From positions 1 to 48,650 of the forward strand of contig JAFRIE010000020.1 in NCBI GenBank assembly GCA_017432885.1: 48,650 bases of DNA. The letters are read 5' to 3'. The notes below the pieces were generated by a model. That model did no database searches and was not told the DNA's origin. It was given only the letters and a program-made list of their open reading frames with translations. The stretch comes from Erysipelotrichaceae bacterium. GTDB taxonomy: Bacteria; Bacillota_I; Bacilli_A; Erysipelotrichales; Erysipelotrichaceae. Both the position numbers and the translations under genes were made by a program. This document shows positions 32,801-40,648 of this stretch, piece by piece (within the stretch, counting starts at the first letter, position 1; every line of letters begins with the position of its first letter).

Positions 32801-33108
32801 TCGAAAGTCATGATATAAGAACTGTCGATCTTGTTGATCTGTCTTGCTTTTTCTTCTTCGCTGCCGAACAGTCTGCTTTTATCTGCACGGATCGCTTCCC
32901 TGATCCTTCTTTTCATCTCGGCAGCAGCCTTGTTGGTAAAAGTCAGCACCAAAAGTCTGTCGATATCGATCTTCCTCTCGCCGACATGCCTGTACACCCT
33001 TTCTGACAAAACCGCCGTCTTGCCGCTTCCCGCTCCCGCAGAAACAAGGATGTTGTGTCCGAATCTGCTGTAAGCCCTTTTCTGTTCGTCAGTCCATATC
33101 ACTGCCAT
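29899..33108 (-). CDS. addA: AddA/RexA helicase-nuclease subunit
   Basis: 1069 residues. Superfamily 1A helicase: Walker A SAGAGSGKT (~residue 22), DEYQDTN (motif II) and VALTRTEEK (motif VI), then a C-terminal PD-(D/E)XK nuclease with GFIDLLMEYEDHFDIIDYKAK. With AddB it forms the AddAB (RexAB) complex that resects double-strand breaks and starts RecA loading. It is shorter than the Bacillus subtilis AddA. The ATG at 33108 overlaps the end of addB by 20 bases and follows AAAGGAG; an upstream frame to 33171 lacks support. No Chi sequence can be read from the gene. Confidence 0.93.
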   Translation of the reverse strand: MAVIWTDEQKRAYSRFGHNILVSAGAGSGKTAVLSERVYRHVGERKIDIDRLLVLTFTNKAAAEMKRRIREAIRADKSRLFGSEEEKARQINKIDSSYIMTFDAYAQSLVKRYHYLFNIDRNVSVIDNNILNSETEKILNDLFLEKYRNGDPSFLKLIGDFCIKNDSNIREAVLDIHNGLDKIYDRKGYVDRYNDAFFSEDALNAAICRYVDVLKSVIGKIRTEMIALSNEDIDTDRMFLDDTSLYVADTYDAIKESVSICGPSGKSLPRNSSEKAKALNADIKKQINRLKEMSELSADELKNELLNTKENSRCLLNLAQELKDRIDVFKREKNLFSFSDIFRMSIDIVSGNEEIRKEISEGFDEILIDEYQDTNDLQEEFINLIARNNVYMVGDIKQSIYRFRNANPALFQHKYETYERDSDKNELIELSRNFRSRKEVLEDINTVFDRLMDSRIGGADYRKSHHMISGRESEIDNNDNQHVEIYKYVYDKKEAPFKEFSKHEVEAFVVAEDIKNKIKQKFIVRDSRIKEDGSRETFFRPAEYKDFCIIVDRKTNFDLYKQILSFYNIPVAIERDEDMSASDLSIAVKAIFVLLSCMKEERMDDDFRHSFASLARSFLVEMPDSELYDIVKKESYATSDLYRKLSGLLNGIEAKTIADMLDEIISTFDVYSRINKIGQVKENLVKIDYLYQLAHDLNAIGYNCDSFSEYLSGVFDPKKNNEITFNIDNDNENAVKIINIHKSKGLEYKICYFIGLDVRFNKEDVKDRITFTKDLGIVLPSMIEGRGLKDTVKKEIFKYEFNKEDISEKLRLLYVALTRTEEKMILVCPIEDQTEGNVVRKEMVPDLTRMEYSCFKDMLDSVYEDISDFVSDLDLSGYDFTKEYQTKKVDLFADVDTKENRTIDLPGSVRIQPEKIESSSFSKDSGLISSDTLKKMELGTRLHYYLETLDFKDPDYSLIDPQYREYIRSFMDSDLMKNAGKGKAYKEYEFIYEENHEEKHGFIDLLMEYEDHFDIIDYKAKNIDDEHYDKQLNGYRKYIESISDKKTDCYLYSLLDKEYRLVSAEDSLH

Positions 33109-35506
33109 TTTCCTGGACTCCTTTTTCCTTTTTAACAAGATCCTCGCCGGTCTTAAAACATATGTCGCCATACGGACAGTACTTGCAGGAAACGTTTTCG
33201 CCGTTTATCTGCTTCGGGTTGATTGTAAAATTGCCCTCCATGATCTCATGGCCGGCTGTTCTGATCTTCTCTTCGACAAGTTCTATTTTTTCCTTGATTT
33301 CAGCGTCGCTCATCGTTTTTGAACTCTTGCCGAGATTGCCGTCCTTTTTTATTCTCAGGCTATTATACAGACTGCTGCTTTCCCCAGCCTGTAAATTACG
33401 ATCGGTAATCTCAAGCCGGCTAAGGTCATCAGTGCTGAAACCATCCAGTTTCATCGATTCCTTTTTCTGATCAGCCAGGGTTTTGTCTTTATCGTATCTG
33501 TTTGAGGAACAGACGATGTGCTGCAGATAAAGACCGCCAAAACGTATTTCCTTATCATGAAACGGATTCTGTTTCGAAAGCAGATACATATAGGACGGAA
33601 GCTGCAGCGACAGACCGAACTCCATAAGACTCCTGTCGATGTCGGAAGAACTGCCCGTCTTATAGTCGACTACATTTGCGATAACATCCTGATCTTCCCG
33701 GTACATGACCTTATCGATCTTTCCGGTAAACCTGATGTTCTTTTCTACCTCGACATCGAAATACTGCTCACACAGCTGTTTATCCAAATAGGTCGCATCC
33801 TTCTGGTCCTTGATGATATCCAGATCCTGTTTCAGTTCTTCCCTGATTTTGTCGGCGAAAAACACTTCCGCTTCATCGGCAAACAGCTTTTCCCCTTTTT
33901 TTACTTTTCTTTCTTCGTTTTCATAAGCCTTCTGCCATGAATCGTCAAAACGGAACGGCTGATCCGTATACATGTCCTGCAGAACCTCGTGACAGATACT
34001 TCCGATCCTGGTATTGAAATTGTCGGAACTGTCCGAAAGCTTCAGGATCCGGTCAAGATAATACCGGAAGTAGCAGAGATAGAAAGTATTCATTGATGTA
34101 TAGGCGAGTCTTACTTCGTTGATTTCTTTGATCTGTTCAGGCGAAAGAGGCTTGAACTTGTTTGAATATGACAGGTAGTCGTTTTTGCCGTAATACCTGT
34201 ACAGAAGCGAATAATCGTCATCTCTTGTGCCATATTTCTGGTATTTGTCCTGCATGTAGGCATACTTAAGCCTGTTAACGGCAGCGGAATGAGAATAGTC
34301 CCTTTTCTCTTCCTCAACTGTCTGTATCTTTTCGCTCAGAAACAGATTGCTGGGATTGTATTTCTTGAAAGGACTGCCTGCAGAAAAGGAAAGAGAAAGG
34401 TTTTCAATACCGGAAAGATATCCTCTTACGTTTCTCTTGATCAGTTTATTTTCTTCATCGATGCCGGAGATGCCTAAAAGACCGCGGAGTCTGTCGCTTA
34501 TGTATTCCGTATCCCTTTTCAGTGTCGGGATCTGATCGTTAAATCCTATCAGAAAAACATGATCCTTCTGATCAAACGGCGTAAACATATCTACACATCT
34601 TACCGCATTCCTGTAGTTCCCGTCCGATGTTCCCGTGTTCTTCAGATCGCTGATGACGAAATCTTTCACATCCTTAAGATCATATTCCGCATACCTGTTG
34701 ATGATATTTATGATTTTCCCGGCGAGAGGGCTGTCATACTTTATCAGTCTTTCAAAGATCTCTTCTTTGCTGCAGGAATCGATCATATCAAGAAAGCTTT
34801 CCGCAAGATCTGTTCCGATCAGTCTGTCACTGTTTTCCAGGACGATCTTGAAATCATAGTACGTGTTGTAGCGTTTGATGCAGGATTCATAATCTCCACT
34901 GGCGCCCAGGATATAGATGTCGTTTATATCGACGCCTTGCTTCAACAGATCGAAGATGGAATTGTACAGCCATTCGACTTCCTCCTCGATCGTTTCAAAT
35001 ACCCGGACAGCATAGGTCCTGTCCCTTTCGATAAACGGGATCACTTCTCCGTTTATGATACGCCGATCAAAACTGCTCAGTTCCCCGTATCCGGAAACGA
35101 TCACCCTTCTATTCGCCAGGAACTTACCAAACAGCCTGTTGTATAGCAGCAGACCCTGTCCGTCCAGTTCATTTCTGTATGCAACGAGCCTATTGAGCTT
35201 TTCGTTTCCGTAATCTTTGTTCTCGATATAGTAAAGACTGCTCATGATTTCCCTGGCATTGTCTACGCTCAGGCCATATCTATCGACAAGGTATTTTACC
35301 GCATGAACATCATAGTCAAAACACAGATTCTTTCTGTATTCGTTCAGGTCCATGAATTTTACATCCCTTATTTTCCTGTCCGCGGATAATGATTTCAGTA
35401 TTTTATTCTTATATATGGAAGGACATAGCAAAAGAACACGATCATACGCATCGTTTTTGATCCGTTCATCAAACAGGCCATCTGATAGAGTGCCGTATCC
35501 TTCCAT
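33089..35506 (-). CDS. addB: AddB/RexB nuclease subunit, compact form
   Basis: 805 residues, clearly shorter than classical AddB/RexB. No Walker A is visible at the N-terminus (DRVLLLCPSIYKNKIL in its place), so the helicase-like part is inactive as in RexB. The C-terminal nuclease has NVVDYKTG, with D and K of the active site, and four Cys for the iron-sulfur cluster: one near residue 475 (YLCYFRYY) and the run SCKYCPYGDICFK near 775. It overlaps addA by 20 bases. AAAGAGAG precedes the ATG. The gene order addB-addA is the standard one. Confidence 0.9.
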   Translation of the reverse strand: MEGYGTLSDGLFDERIKNDAYDRVLLLCPSIYKNKILKSLSADRKIRDVKFMDLNEYRKNLCFDYDVHAVKYLVDRYGLSVDNAREIMSSLYYIENKDYGNEKLNRLVAYRNELDGQGLLLYNRLFGKFLANRRVIVSGYGELSSFDRRIINGEVIPFIERDRTYAVRVFETIEEEVEWLYNSIFDLLKQGVDINDIYILGASGDYESCIKRYNTYYDFKIVLENSDRLIGTDLAESFLDMIDSCSKEEIFERLIKYDSPLAGKIINIINRYAEYDLKDVKDFVISDLKNTGTSDGNYRNAVRCVDMFTPFDQKDHVFLIGFNDQIPTLKRDTEYISDRLRGLLGISGIDEENKLIKRNVRGYLSGIENLSLSFSAGSPFKKYNPSNLFLSEKIQTVEEEKRDYSHSAAVNRLKYAYMQDKYQKYGTRDDDYSLLYRYYGKNDYLSYSNKFKPLSPEQIKEINEVRLAYTSMNTFYLCYFRYYLDRILKLSDSSDNFNTRIGSICHEVLQDMYTDQPFRFDDSWQKAYENEERKVKKGEKLFADEAEVFFADKIREELKQDLDIIKDQKDATYLDKQLCEQYFDVEVEKNIRFTGKIDKVMYREDQDVIANVVDYKTGSSSDIDRSLMEFGLSLQLPSYMYLLSKQNPFHDKEIRFGGLYLQHIVCSSNRYDKDKTLADQKKESMKLDGFSTDDLSRLEITDRNLQAGESSSLYNSLRIKKDGNLGKSSKTMSDAEIKEKIELVEEKIRTAGHEIMEGNFTINPKQINGENVSCKYCPYGDICFKTGEDLVKKEKGVQENGSDMD

Positions 35507-35667
35507 AAGACTCTCTTTCTTCCTTTATTCATTTTTTATTTTAAAGATAATCGTCATCCGTGTAAACCGGACCCAATACAGCGCAGCCTGTTTCATCCCC
35601 TGCGATTCTCTGCTAAAATAGAAATAACGAAACAACAGAACAACATCATAAGAAAGGAAGGTAATAT

Positions 35668-36510
35668 ATGGGTTTATTTGATAAAAAGATCTGTGATATC
35701 TGCGGCAAGGAGATCAAGTTCCTGGGCAACCGCAAGCTGGATGACGGAAACATGTGCAAGGACTGCGCCGCCAAGCTTTCGCCTTGGTTTACCGGAAGAA
35801 AGAGGACCGGTGTCGAAGCCATCAAACAGCAGCTGGCTTACCGGGAAGAAAACCAGAAGAAACTCGCCGCTTTCAATCCGACAAAGATCATCGGCGACCA
35901 CTATAAGTTCTACATCGATGAGCCGAACAAGTGTTTCATCGTATCCTATCTCAACACCAAGTGGAGAGAAGCCAACCCGGATATCATCCGCTTTGCCGAT
36001 GTCCGGAACATGTCCGTTGCGATCGAGGAAGACGAGGACGAACTCTACACCAAGGATGCCGAAGGCAAGTCCGTCAGCTACGATCCTCCTAGGTATGAAT
36101 ACGAATACGACTTCAAGTTTCACATTGATGTCAATCATCCATACTTCGACGACATGGATTTCACCCTGAACGCCATGAGCAACAAACCGGAAAATCCGGG
36201 CGATGCCCGCTACATGGAACTGGTCGACATCTGCAAGGAAGTCTTCCGTATCATCATGAACCGGGAATTCTACGATGACAGGAGTCAGTTCAACAATCCA
36301 GTCTGCGGCAATGCACAGTCCGCTGTTTCTACCGGAGAATGGTTCTGTCCGAAATGCGGTACCAAGAACAGCGATGCCTTCTGTGTCAAGTGCGGAACAG
36401 CCAGACCGGCTTCTGCCCTCTTTGAGCCATACTACTGTTCCAAGTGCGGACACAAAATCGAAAGCCCGGATGACCTGTTCTGTCCGAAATGCGGAAACAA
36501 GCTGAAATAA
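35668..36510 (+). CDS. DUF4428-type protein with three zinc-ribbon segments
   Basis: 280 residues. The N-terminus (KICDICGKEIKFLGNRKLDDGNMCKDCAAKL in part) is a DUF4428-like zinc-binding segment, with C-x2-C...C-x2-C. The middle (~70-205) is a soluble domain with FYIDEPNKCFIVSYL and DFKFHIDVNHPYFDD. Two classical zinc ribbons (FCPKCGTKN / FCVKCGT and YCSKCGHK / FCPKCGNK) close the protein. Such proteins are common in Bacillota and have no known role. AGAAAGGAAGG precedes the ATG. A TAAAAT at 35614-35619 may be its -10. It is monocistronic, divergent from addB. Confidence 0.82.
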   Translation: MGLFDKKICDICGKEIKFLGNRKLDDGNMCKDCAAKLSPWFTGRKRTGVEAIKQQLAYREENQKKLAAFNPTKIIGDHYKFYIDEPNKCFIVSYLNTKWREANPDIIRFADVRNMSVAIEEDEDELYTKDAEGKSVSYDPPRYEYEYDFKFHIDVNHPYFDDMDFTLNAMSNKPENPGDARYMELVDICKEVFRIIMNREFYDDRSQFNNPVCGNAQSAVSTGEWFCPKCGTKNSDAFCVKCGTARPASALFEPYYCSKCGHKIESPDDLFCPKCGNKLK

Positions 36511-36513
36511 AAC

Positions 36514-36536
36514 AAAAGCTCCAACGGAGCTTTTTT
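36514..36536 (+). terminator. terminator of the DUF4428 gene
   Basis: AAAAGCTCC (36514-36522) and GGAGCTTTT (36526-36534) with an AAC loop, followed by T residues, 3 bases after the stop. Confidence 0.85.
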
Positions 36537-36554
36537 CATGATATTCGGATCCGA

Positions 36555-37211
36555 CTACTTTCCTGTGCCTTTGCCTGCCTGAAATACACGCAGAAAACAG
36601 ATGACCAGAAGAATGTAGCATACCGTTTTCGGCAGCATCAGCATCCCCAGGATCGGAAGTTTTCCGGCTCCGACTGCGACCGGGATGTAGAACAGAAAAG
36701 AAAGCAGAACATAAAGCCATACAAAACGGAACAGGACTTTTTCTTTTCTTTTACGATAATAGAGACAGCAGATGATTCCTCCGATCAAAACAAACGGAAG
36801 ATTACGGATAATTCCCCAGGTCATGTTGCCGCTATTGGACAGCCAGCCGTTTTGTGGCAGAAGGCACAGCAAGATTCGACAGAACAGTAAAGTATACAGA
36901 ATGCGGTTTGTTTTTCCGTTTTCTTTCTCCTGGTAGTATTCCAGATAGATCCTGTACATCAGAAGATAAAAAACCGTCATAGTGATCGAAGTGATCAGCT
37001 TACCGATGCCAAGTGCAGCCGTATAATCGCCGTCTACAAAATAATTCAACACTCTGGGAACCAGATGAAACGCATCCCCGCAGCCGAGGATCAGCGATGC
37101 AAGACCCATCTGCTTATCGATAGATCTGCCGGCTTTTTTCAGCATTACCGATCCGCTGATAATCACAAACAGCAGATAAAGAATATCAAATAACGATTCA
37201 CCGTATTTCAT
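36555..37211 (-). CDS. seven-helix membrane protein of unknown function
   Basis: 218 residues with seven hydrophobic segments, for example LFDILYLLFVIISGSVML (6-23), ITSITMTVFYLLMYRIYL near 90, FVLIGGIICCLYY near 140 and TVCYILLVICFLRVF near 195. Charged loops hold SIDKQMGLASLILGCGDAFHLVPR, with a D-x-x-H-L-V-P pattern. Helix count and layout resemble the 229-residue protein at 23241-23930, but I see no clear sequence similarity. AGGAGTG precedes the ATG. Confidence 0.72.
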   Translation of the reverse strand: MKYGESLFDILYLLFVIISGSVMLKKAGRSIDKQMGLASLILGCGDAFHLVPRVLNYFVDGDYTAALGIGKLITSITMTVFYLLMYRIYLEYYQEKENGKTNRILYTLLFCRILLCLLPQNGWLSNSGNMTWGIIRNLPFVLIGGIICCLYYRKRKEKVLFRFVWLYVLLSFLFYIPVAVGAGKLPILGMLMLPKTVCYILLVICFLRVFQAGKGTGK

Positions 37212-37277
37212 TTATAAACACTCCTAATACAGACTTCTATAAAAGCTTTTCCTTTTCTCCTGTATTATGCAGCGATC

Positions 37278-37811
37278 CTACCAGAAAAACATTAGGATCC
37301 AGGCAATGACCATTCCCATCGCCATACAGCTGAAATGGGACGTGCCATCCACTCCCGGCAGCACGGACATGATCACCAGAGACAGCAAAGATCGGCCCAT
37401 GGACATCAGACCGTCCATGCCGTAGTATTTCATCACCACCAGCAGATAGGCGCCGATCAGACCGCAGATCGCTCCGGAAGCACCCAGAGACATCGTATAG
37501 TCGTCCCGCTTGTTGTGCCGGATCTGTAAAGCCAGGATCTTGCCCAGGACCATCGATCCGAAGTATATCACCAGCATTCCCACAGAACCGAAGATCCGCT
37601 CGACGGCAGGACCGATATTGATCAGCGAAATCATGTTGCAGGCGATATGAACGATCTCCTGATGGGTAAAGGCGGAACTCAGGATACGGTAGTATTCCCT
37701 GCGGTTAAACACGCTGTGATACGACATTGAAAGCTCATCCGGATCCAGTCTCCGGTTTATCACCATCACGAATATGATCACATTGATCAGAACAAGTACA
37801 TAGGTAAACAT
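37278..37811 (-). CDS. rhomboid-family intramembrane serine protease
   Basis: 177 residues, six membrane helices, with the rhomboid marks HIACNM (HxxxN, oxyanion), GASGAICGLIGA (GxSG, catalytic Ser) and SHFSCMAMG, which supplies the catalytic His though the usual HxxGxxxG reads HFSCMAMG. It cleaves membrane proteins within the bilayer. I prefer the ATG at 37811 to one at 37835: neither has a normal ribosome site, but a perfect TATAAT (37823-37818, minus strand) lies 6 bases before 37811, so the mRNA probably begins at the start codon. The divergent CHAP gene starts 67 bases away. Confidence 0.83.
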   Translation of the reverse strand: MFTYVLVLINVIIFVMVINRRLDPDELSMSYHSVFNRREYYRILSSAFTHQEIVHIACNMISLINIGPAVERIFGSVGMLVIYFGSMVLGKILALQIRHNKRDDYTMSLGASGAICGLIGAYLLVVMKYYGMDGLMSMGRSLLSLVIMSVLPGVDGTSHFSCMAMGMVIAWILMFFW

Positions 37812-37834
37812 ACCCCTATTATAGATCACAAACA

Positions 37835-37863
37835 TTTACAAAACCAGAAAACAGTATTACAAT
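37835..37863 (+). promoter_or_regulatory. promoter of the CHAP-protein gene
   Basis: TTTACA (37835-37840) and TACAAT (37858-37863), each 5/6 to consensus, are separated by 17 bases. Transcription would start near 37870, only about 8 bases before the ATG at 37878, which has no ribosome site. The rhomboid -10 (37823-37818, opposite strand) lies 12 bases away, so RNA polymerase could occupy only one of the two promoters at a time. Confidence 0.55.
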
Positions 37864-37877
37864 ATAACAGTTGTTTT

Positions 37878-38729
37878 ATGACACGAAGAAAAAACAGACG
37901 TAACGGCCTCAAAACCGTTATCGTAGAGAAAAGAAAACAAACAGAGAATCCTTCTCTGACTGATATGTTAAAGATCGCCATTATCACGACTGCCGCAGTA
38001 TACTTTTTACTGTTCTCCGTACCGCGTATCCTCTACGCCTACTCCGGCAGCGATGCCAGGATCGACTTTGAACAGACCTATCATGCCGAGAAGCTTTTAT
38101 ACGGATATATGGATACTTCCCTGGACTTTTTTGATGAATACGAGGAAGAACCTGAACTCATCGAAAACATTCTTCCGTATCCGATCTACCACTCCGTCTC
38201 CAACTACTACATGTATTCGGGCGTATATTCCCTAGGATCTCTGCCTGCCAGAAAAGCCTGGGCTCACGCCTACGACCTGGCCAGACAGGGACTGATCCAT
38301 GGCGCATCTACGGGCTATCAGTGTACCTTCTTCGCCCAGATGTGGTTCTACGACATCTATGGTTTCAATTCCTCCGGCAACGGCGGATCGGGAGACGGCA
38401 AGAACTTCGCCTACAAAGTCTACCAGACCCACACCTACAGAAACGAGGAAGGAAAACTCTGCCACTGGTTTGAACTGGGCAAAGAACCGAAGACCATGGG
38501 CATCATCTCCATCTCCGGTATTGCCAACGAGAACGGACACGTCATCTGCGTCGATGAAGTGGACTACGCCAACGATATGATCACCTTCTCCGACGGCAAC
38601 TACATGAACAAGGGAGAAGTCCGGATCCGGGTGACGATGAGTCTGAGCGAATTCTACAGGACCAATCCGGGGCGCTATACCTTCGTCAATCCGACGCTGG
38701 AACTGCTGGAAACATTAAAAGAAAACTAA
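37878..38729 (+). CDS. membrane-anchored CHAP-domain peptidoglycan hydrolase
   Basis: 283 residues. A basic N-terminus (RRKNRRN) precedes one membrane helix (IAIITTAAVYFLLFSVPRILY, 33-53 in part), so the rest is outside the cell. The C-terminal half fits a CHAP amidase/endopeptidase: C149 in GYQCTFFAQ as nucleophile and H221 in ENGHVICVDEVD, followed by ITFSDGNY. It should cut peptidoglycan peptides during growth or division. The middle region (60-130) has no motif I know. It lacks a Shine-Dalgarno sequence and has a near-leaderless promoter. Confidence 0.8.
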   Translation: MTRRKNRRNGLKTVIVEKRKQTENPSLTDMLKIAIITTAAVYFLLFSVPRILYAYSGSDARIDFEQTYHAEKLLYGYMDTSLDFFDEYEEEPELIENILPYPIYHSVSNYYMYSGVYSLGSLPARKAWAHAYDLARQGLIHGASTGYQCTFFAQMWFYDIYGFNSSGNGGSGDGKNFAYKVYQTHTYRNEEGKLCHWFELGKEPKTMGIISISGIANENGHVICVDEVDYANDMITFSDGNYMNKGEVRIRVTMSLSEFYRTNPGRYTFVNPTLELLETLKEN

Positions 38730-38752
38730 AAAGGACCTAGGTCCTTTTTTAT
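38728..38752. terminator. bidirectional terminator after the CHAP gene
   Basis: AAAAGGACC and GGTCCTTTT form a near-perfect palindrome followed by TTATT; the minus strand also reads TTTTTAG. It therefore may also end the convergent Cof-type gene. Confidence 0.75.
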
Positions 38753-38785
38753 TCTTCATCTTTTAAGCTCTCTTCTTTTCCGGGT

Positions 38786-39610
38786 TCACTGTAGGATGTG
38801 TTTCATCACGAAATCCCCGAATCCGCCTTCTCTGCAGTCTTTGTCGGTTAGACGATCGGCGATCTGTTTCGTGCCTTCCTCGCCGTCTCTCAGACAGATT
38901 CCCAGTCCGGATATCATCAGCATCTCATTGTCGTTTTCCGCGTCTCCAAAGGCCGCAACGGCCTCTAAAGCGATATTGTGCCGTTCACAGAAAATCTTTA
39001 ACGGATAAGCCTTGGATGCCCGGGCATGGACGATCTCGTGGCACTCCGGAGTCGTTCTGAGGATCTTGAAATGATCCTGGTGCTTCTCTAAGAGCGGTCT
39101 CATCCTCTCTATTACTTCCTTCATCTCTTCCTCGTTCTTCAGCAGCAGGAACTTGTAGAAAGCGCCTTTCAGAAAATCTGCAGGACTATCCGCCAGCCGG
39201 ACATCCCTCTCTACCTGCTTAAAAACACGGTAGAAATAACTTCCGTTGTAACGGAACAGCGTATAGCCGTCGATATAGGCATGGTAGTCATAACCGTAGC
39301 TTTCCAGAAAATCCAGGATCTCTTTCACCCATTCCTTTTCCAGAATAAGCAGACTTTCTTCTTTCTTTTCGATCCCGTCATAGATCGTCTGTCCGTTGAT
39401 CCCGATCAGCAGTTCCGGTTCAAAGTTCAGACCCCATTCCTGAACCTTGGTCCTCAGCTGAGGAACGCTTCTGCCCGAAGCCAAAGCAAAAAGGATCCCC
39501 TTTTCATGCAGGGCTTCCATGGCTTTTTTATTGATTTCCGGCAGCGGCTCCAGAAACGCTTCCAGAGTCCTGTCGATATCCGCGGCAACCAGCCTGATTT
39601 TCTTCTTCAT
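38786..39610 (-). CDS. Cof-type HAD-IIB phosphatase with a DIDRT nucleophile motif
   Basis: 274 residues. The nucleophile loop reads ADIDRTL (D11, D13), the usual DxDGT with Gly replaced by Arg. ALASGRSVPQL is motif II, the lysine is in ASKAYPLK and AFGDAENDNEMLMISG carries motif IV. The C2 cap lies between ~80 and 190. The replacement of Gly next to the catalytic Asp is unusual and may affect substrate size. No ribosome site precedes the ATG; TATGAT lies 8 bases upstream, again suggesting a leaderless mRNA. Confidence 0.87.
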   Translation of the reverse strand: MKKKIRLVAADIDRTLEAFLEPLPEINKKAMEALHEKGILFALASGRSVPQLRTKVQEWGLNFEPELLIGINGQTIYDGIEKKEESLLILEKEWVKEILDFLESYGYDYHAYIDGYTLFRYNGSYFYRVFKQVERDVRLADSPADFLKGAFYKFLLLKNEEEMKEVIERMRPLLEKHQDHFKILRTTPECHEIVHARASKAYPLKIFCERHNIALEAVAAFGDAENDNEMLMISGLGICLRDGEEGTKQIADRLTDKDCREGGFGDFVMKHILQ

Positions 39611-39664
39611 ACGGCATAATCATAACAGATAGCCGTTTGGAATGCATTAAAAAAGCAGAGGCTA

Positions 39665-40642
39665 TCAGGGTCGCAATGAGCCGCCTATCCTTTGCTGAAT
39701 GACTTCTTCAAACAGGATATTCGTGAATTTCCGGGCTCCTGCAGAATTCAGGTGATCGCCGTTATAGAAGAGGGAATCGTCGTACATGAAACGTTCATCC
39801 CGGGAATAATCAAAATACGCCACACCCGTTTCATCCGCTACGGTGTTTATCCAGCGGCTGAACTGTTCCAGGAAATCTTCATCTCTTCTTTGGATCTCAT
39901 CCGTATATTCTTTCAGATAAGGAACCGTCACAAAAACGGGCATCACGTTACGTTCCCTGCAGATCGCAACAATGTCGTAAAGAGCCTGTACTTCTTCTTC
40001 ATTCAGAAACAGTTCTCCGTCTTCGTTTCTCTTGTTCGTAAAAATATGCCTTTCACAGGAATCTCTCACATCCTCCTCCAAGGTACTCCTGTCTACCGTG
40101 TCTTCCACTTCGGGATATGACTTCGGAATTTCCTCAAGGGTCTGCCTTTCAGAGAAGAGAGTCTCCCAGACATTCAGCATTCCCGCATTCAGCGACGGGA
40201 TCATGCAGTCAAGAACATAGGTATAGAGATCGAAGTTCTTGATCAGGGAAGGCGGAAGGATCGTGTAATATCTTCTGTTCTTGGATGCGAAACTGTCGCT
40301 TTCGCTCTCGGGATAGCCCCACGGAGCAAAATAAGAGATATCGATGAGGACCACCCCGCCGGGCTTCAGATGATCCTGATAATGGTAAAGGATCCTGTAG
40401 TCATAAGACGGCATCTGCGCACCGAGTGCAAAATTGAAACACGTATAGTCGTCTTCCAGATCCTTATAGTAGAAACCATGTTCGCCATGGCTTGAACCGA
40501 GGTTACAGATCTCAATATCCGCAGGAACGTAGTCGTAGACATTGGTGCTAGCTTTCTTATTCATATAGATGCCGTTTAAAAGCAGCGTCAGAGAAACGAC
40601 GACAACGACATATACGGCGACTTTACAAAGAAACTTTTTCAT
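39665..40642 (-). CDS. SGNH-hydrolase / DltD-AlgJ-like protein, partner of the MBOAT gene
   Basis: 325 residues. One N-terminal membrane helix (VAVYVVVVVSLTLLLNGIY) anchors a domain with NLGSSHGEHGF (Ser50/51 as candidate nucleophile), VLIDISYFAPWG and a C-terminal GDHLNSAGARKF block with Asp-His. This matches the partners of MBOAT acyltransferases such as DltD or AlgJ/AlgX, which pass an acyl group to an extracellular polymer. There is no ribosome site; the ATG lies 6 bases after the MBOAT stop and is probably translated by coupling. The acyl acceptor is unknown, as no polysaccharide gene is adjacent. Confidence 0.75.
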   Translation of the reverse strand: MKKFLCKVAVYVVVVVSLTLLLNGIYMNKKASTNVYDYVPADIEICNLGSSHGEHGFYYKDLEDDYTCFNFALGAQMPSYDYRILYHYQDHLKPGGVVLIDISYFAPWGYPESESDSFASKNRRYYTILPPSLIKNFDLYTYVLDCMIPSLNAGMLNVWETLFSERQTLEEIPKSYPEVEDTVDRSTLEEDVRDSCERHIFTNKRNEDGELFLNEEEVQALYDIVAICRERNVMPVFVTVPYLKEYTDEIQRRDEDFLEQFSRWINTVADETGVAYFDYSRDERFMYDDSLFYNGDHLNSAGARKFTNILFEEVIQQRIGGSLRP

Positions 40643-40648
40643 ATCGGA

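Noticed and set aside
35674..36720. 348-residue leftward frame opposite the DUF4428 gene
   Set aside because: It is a shadow of a real gene with four zinc-binding Cys pairs, and it runs through that gene's terminator.
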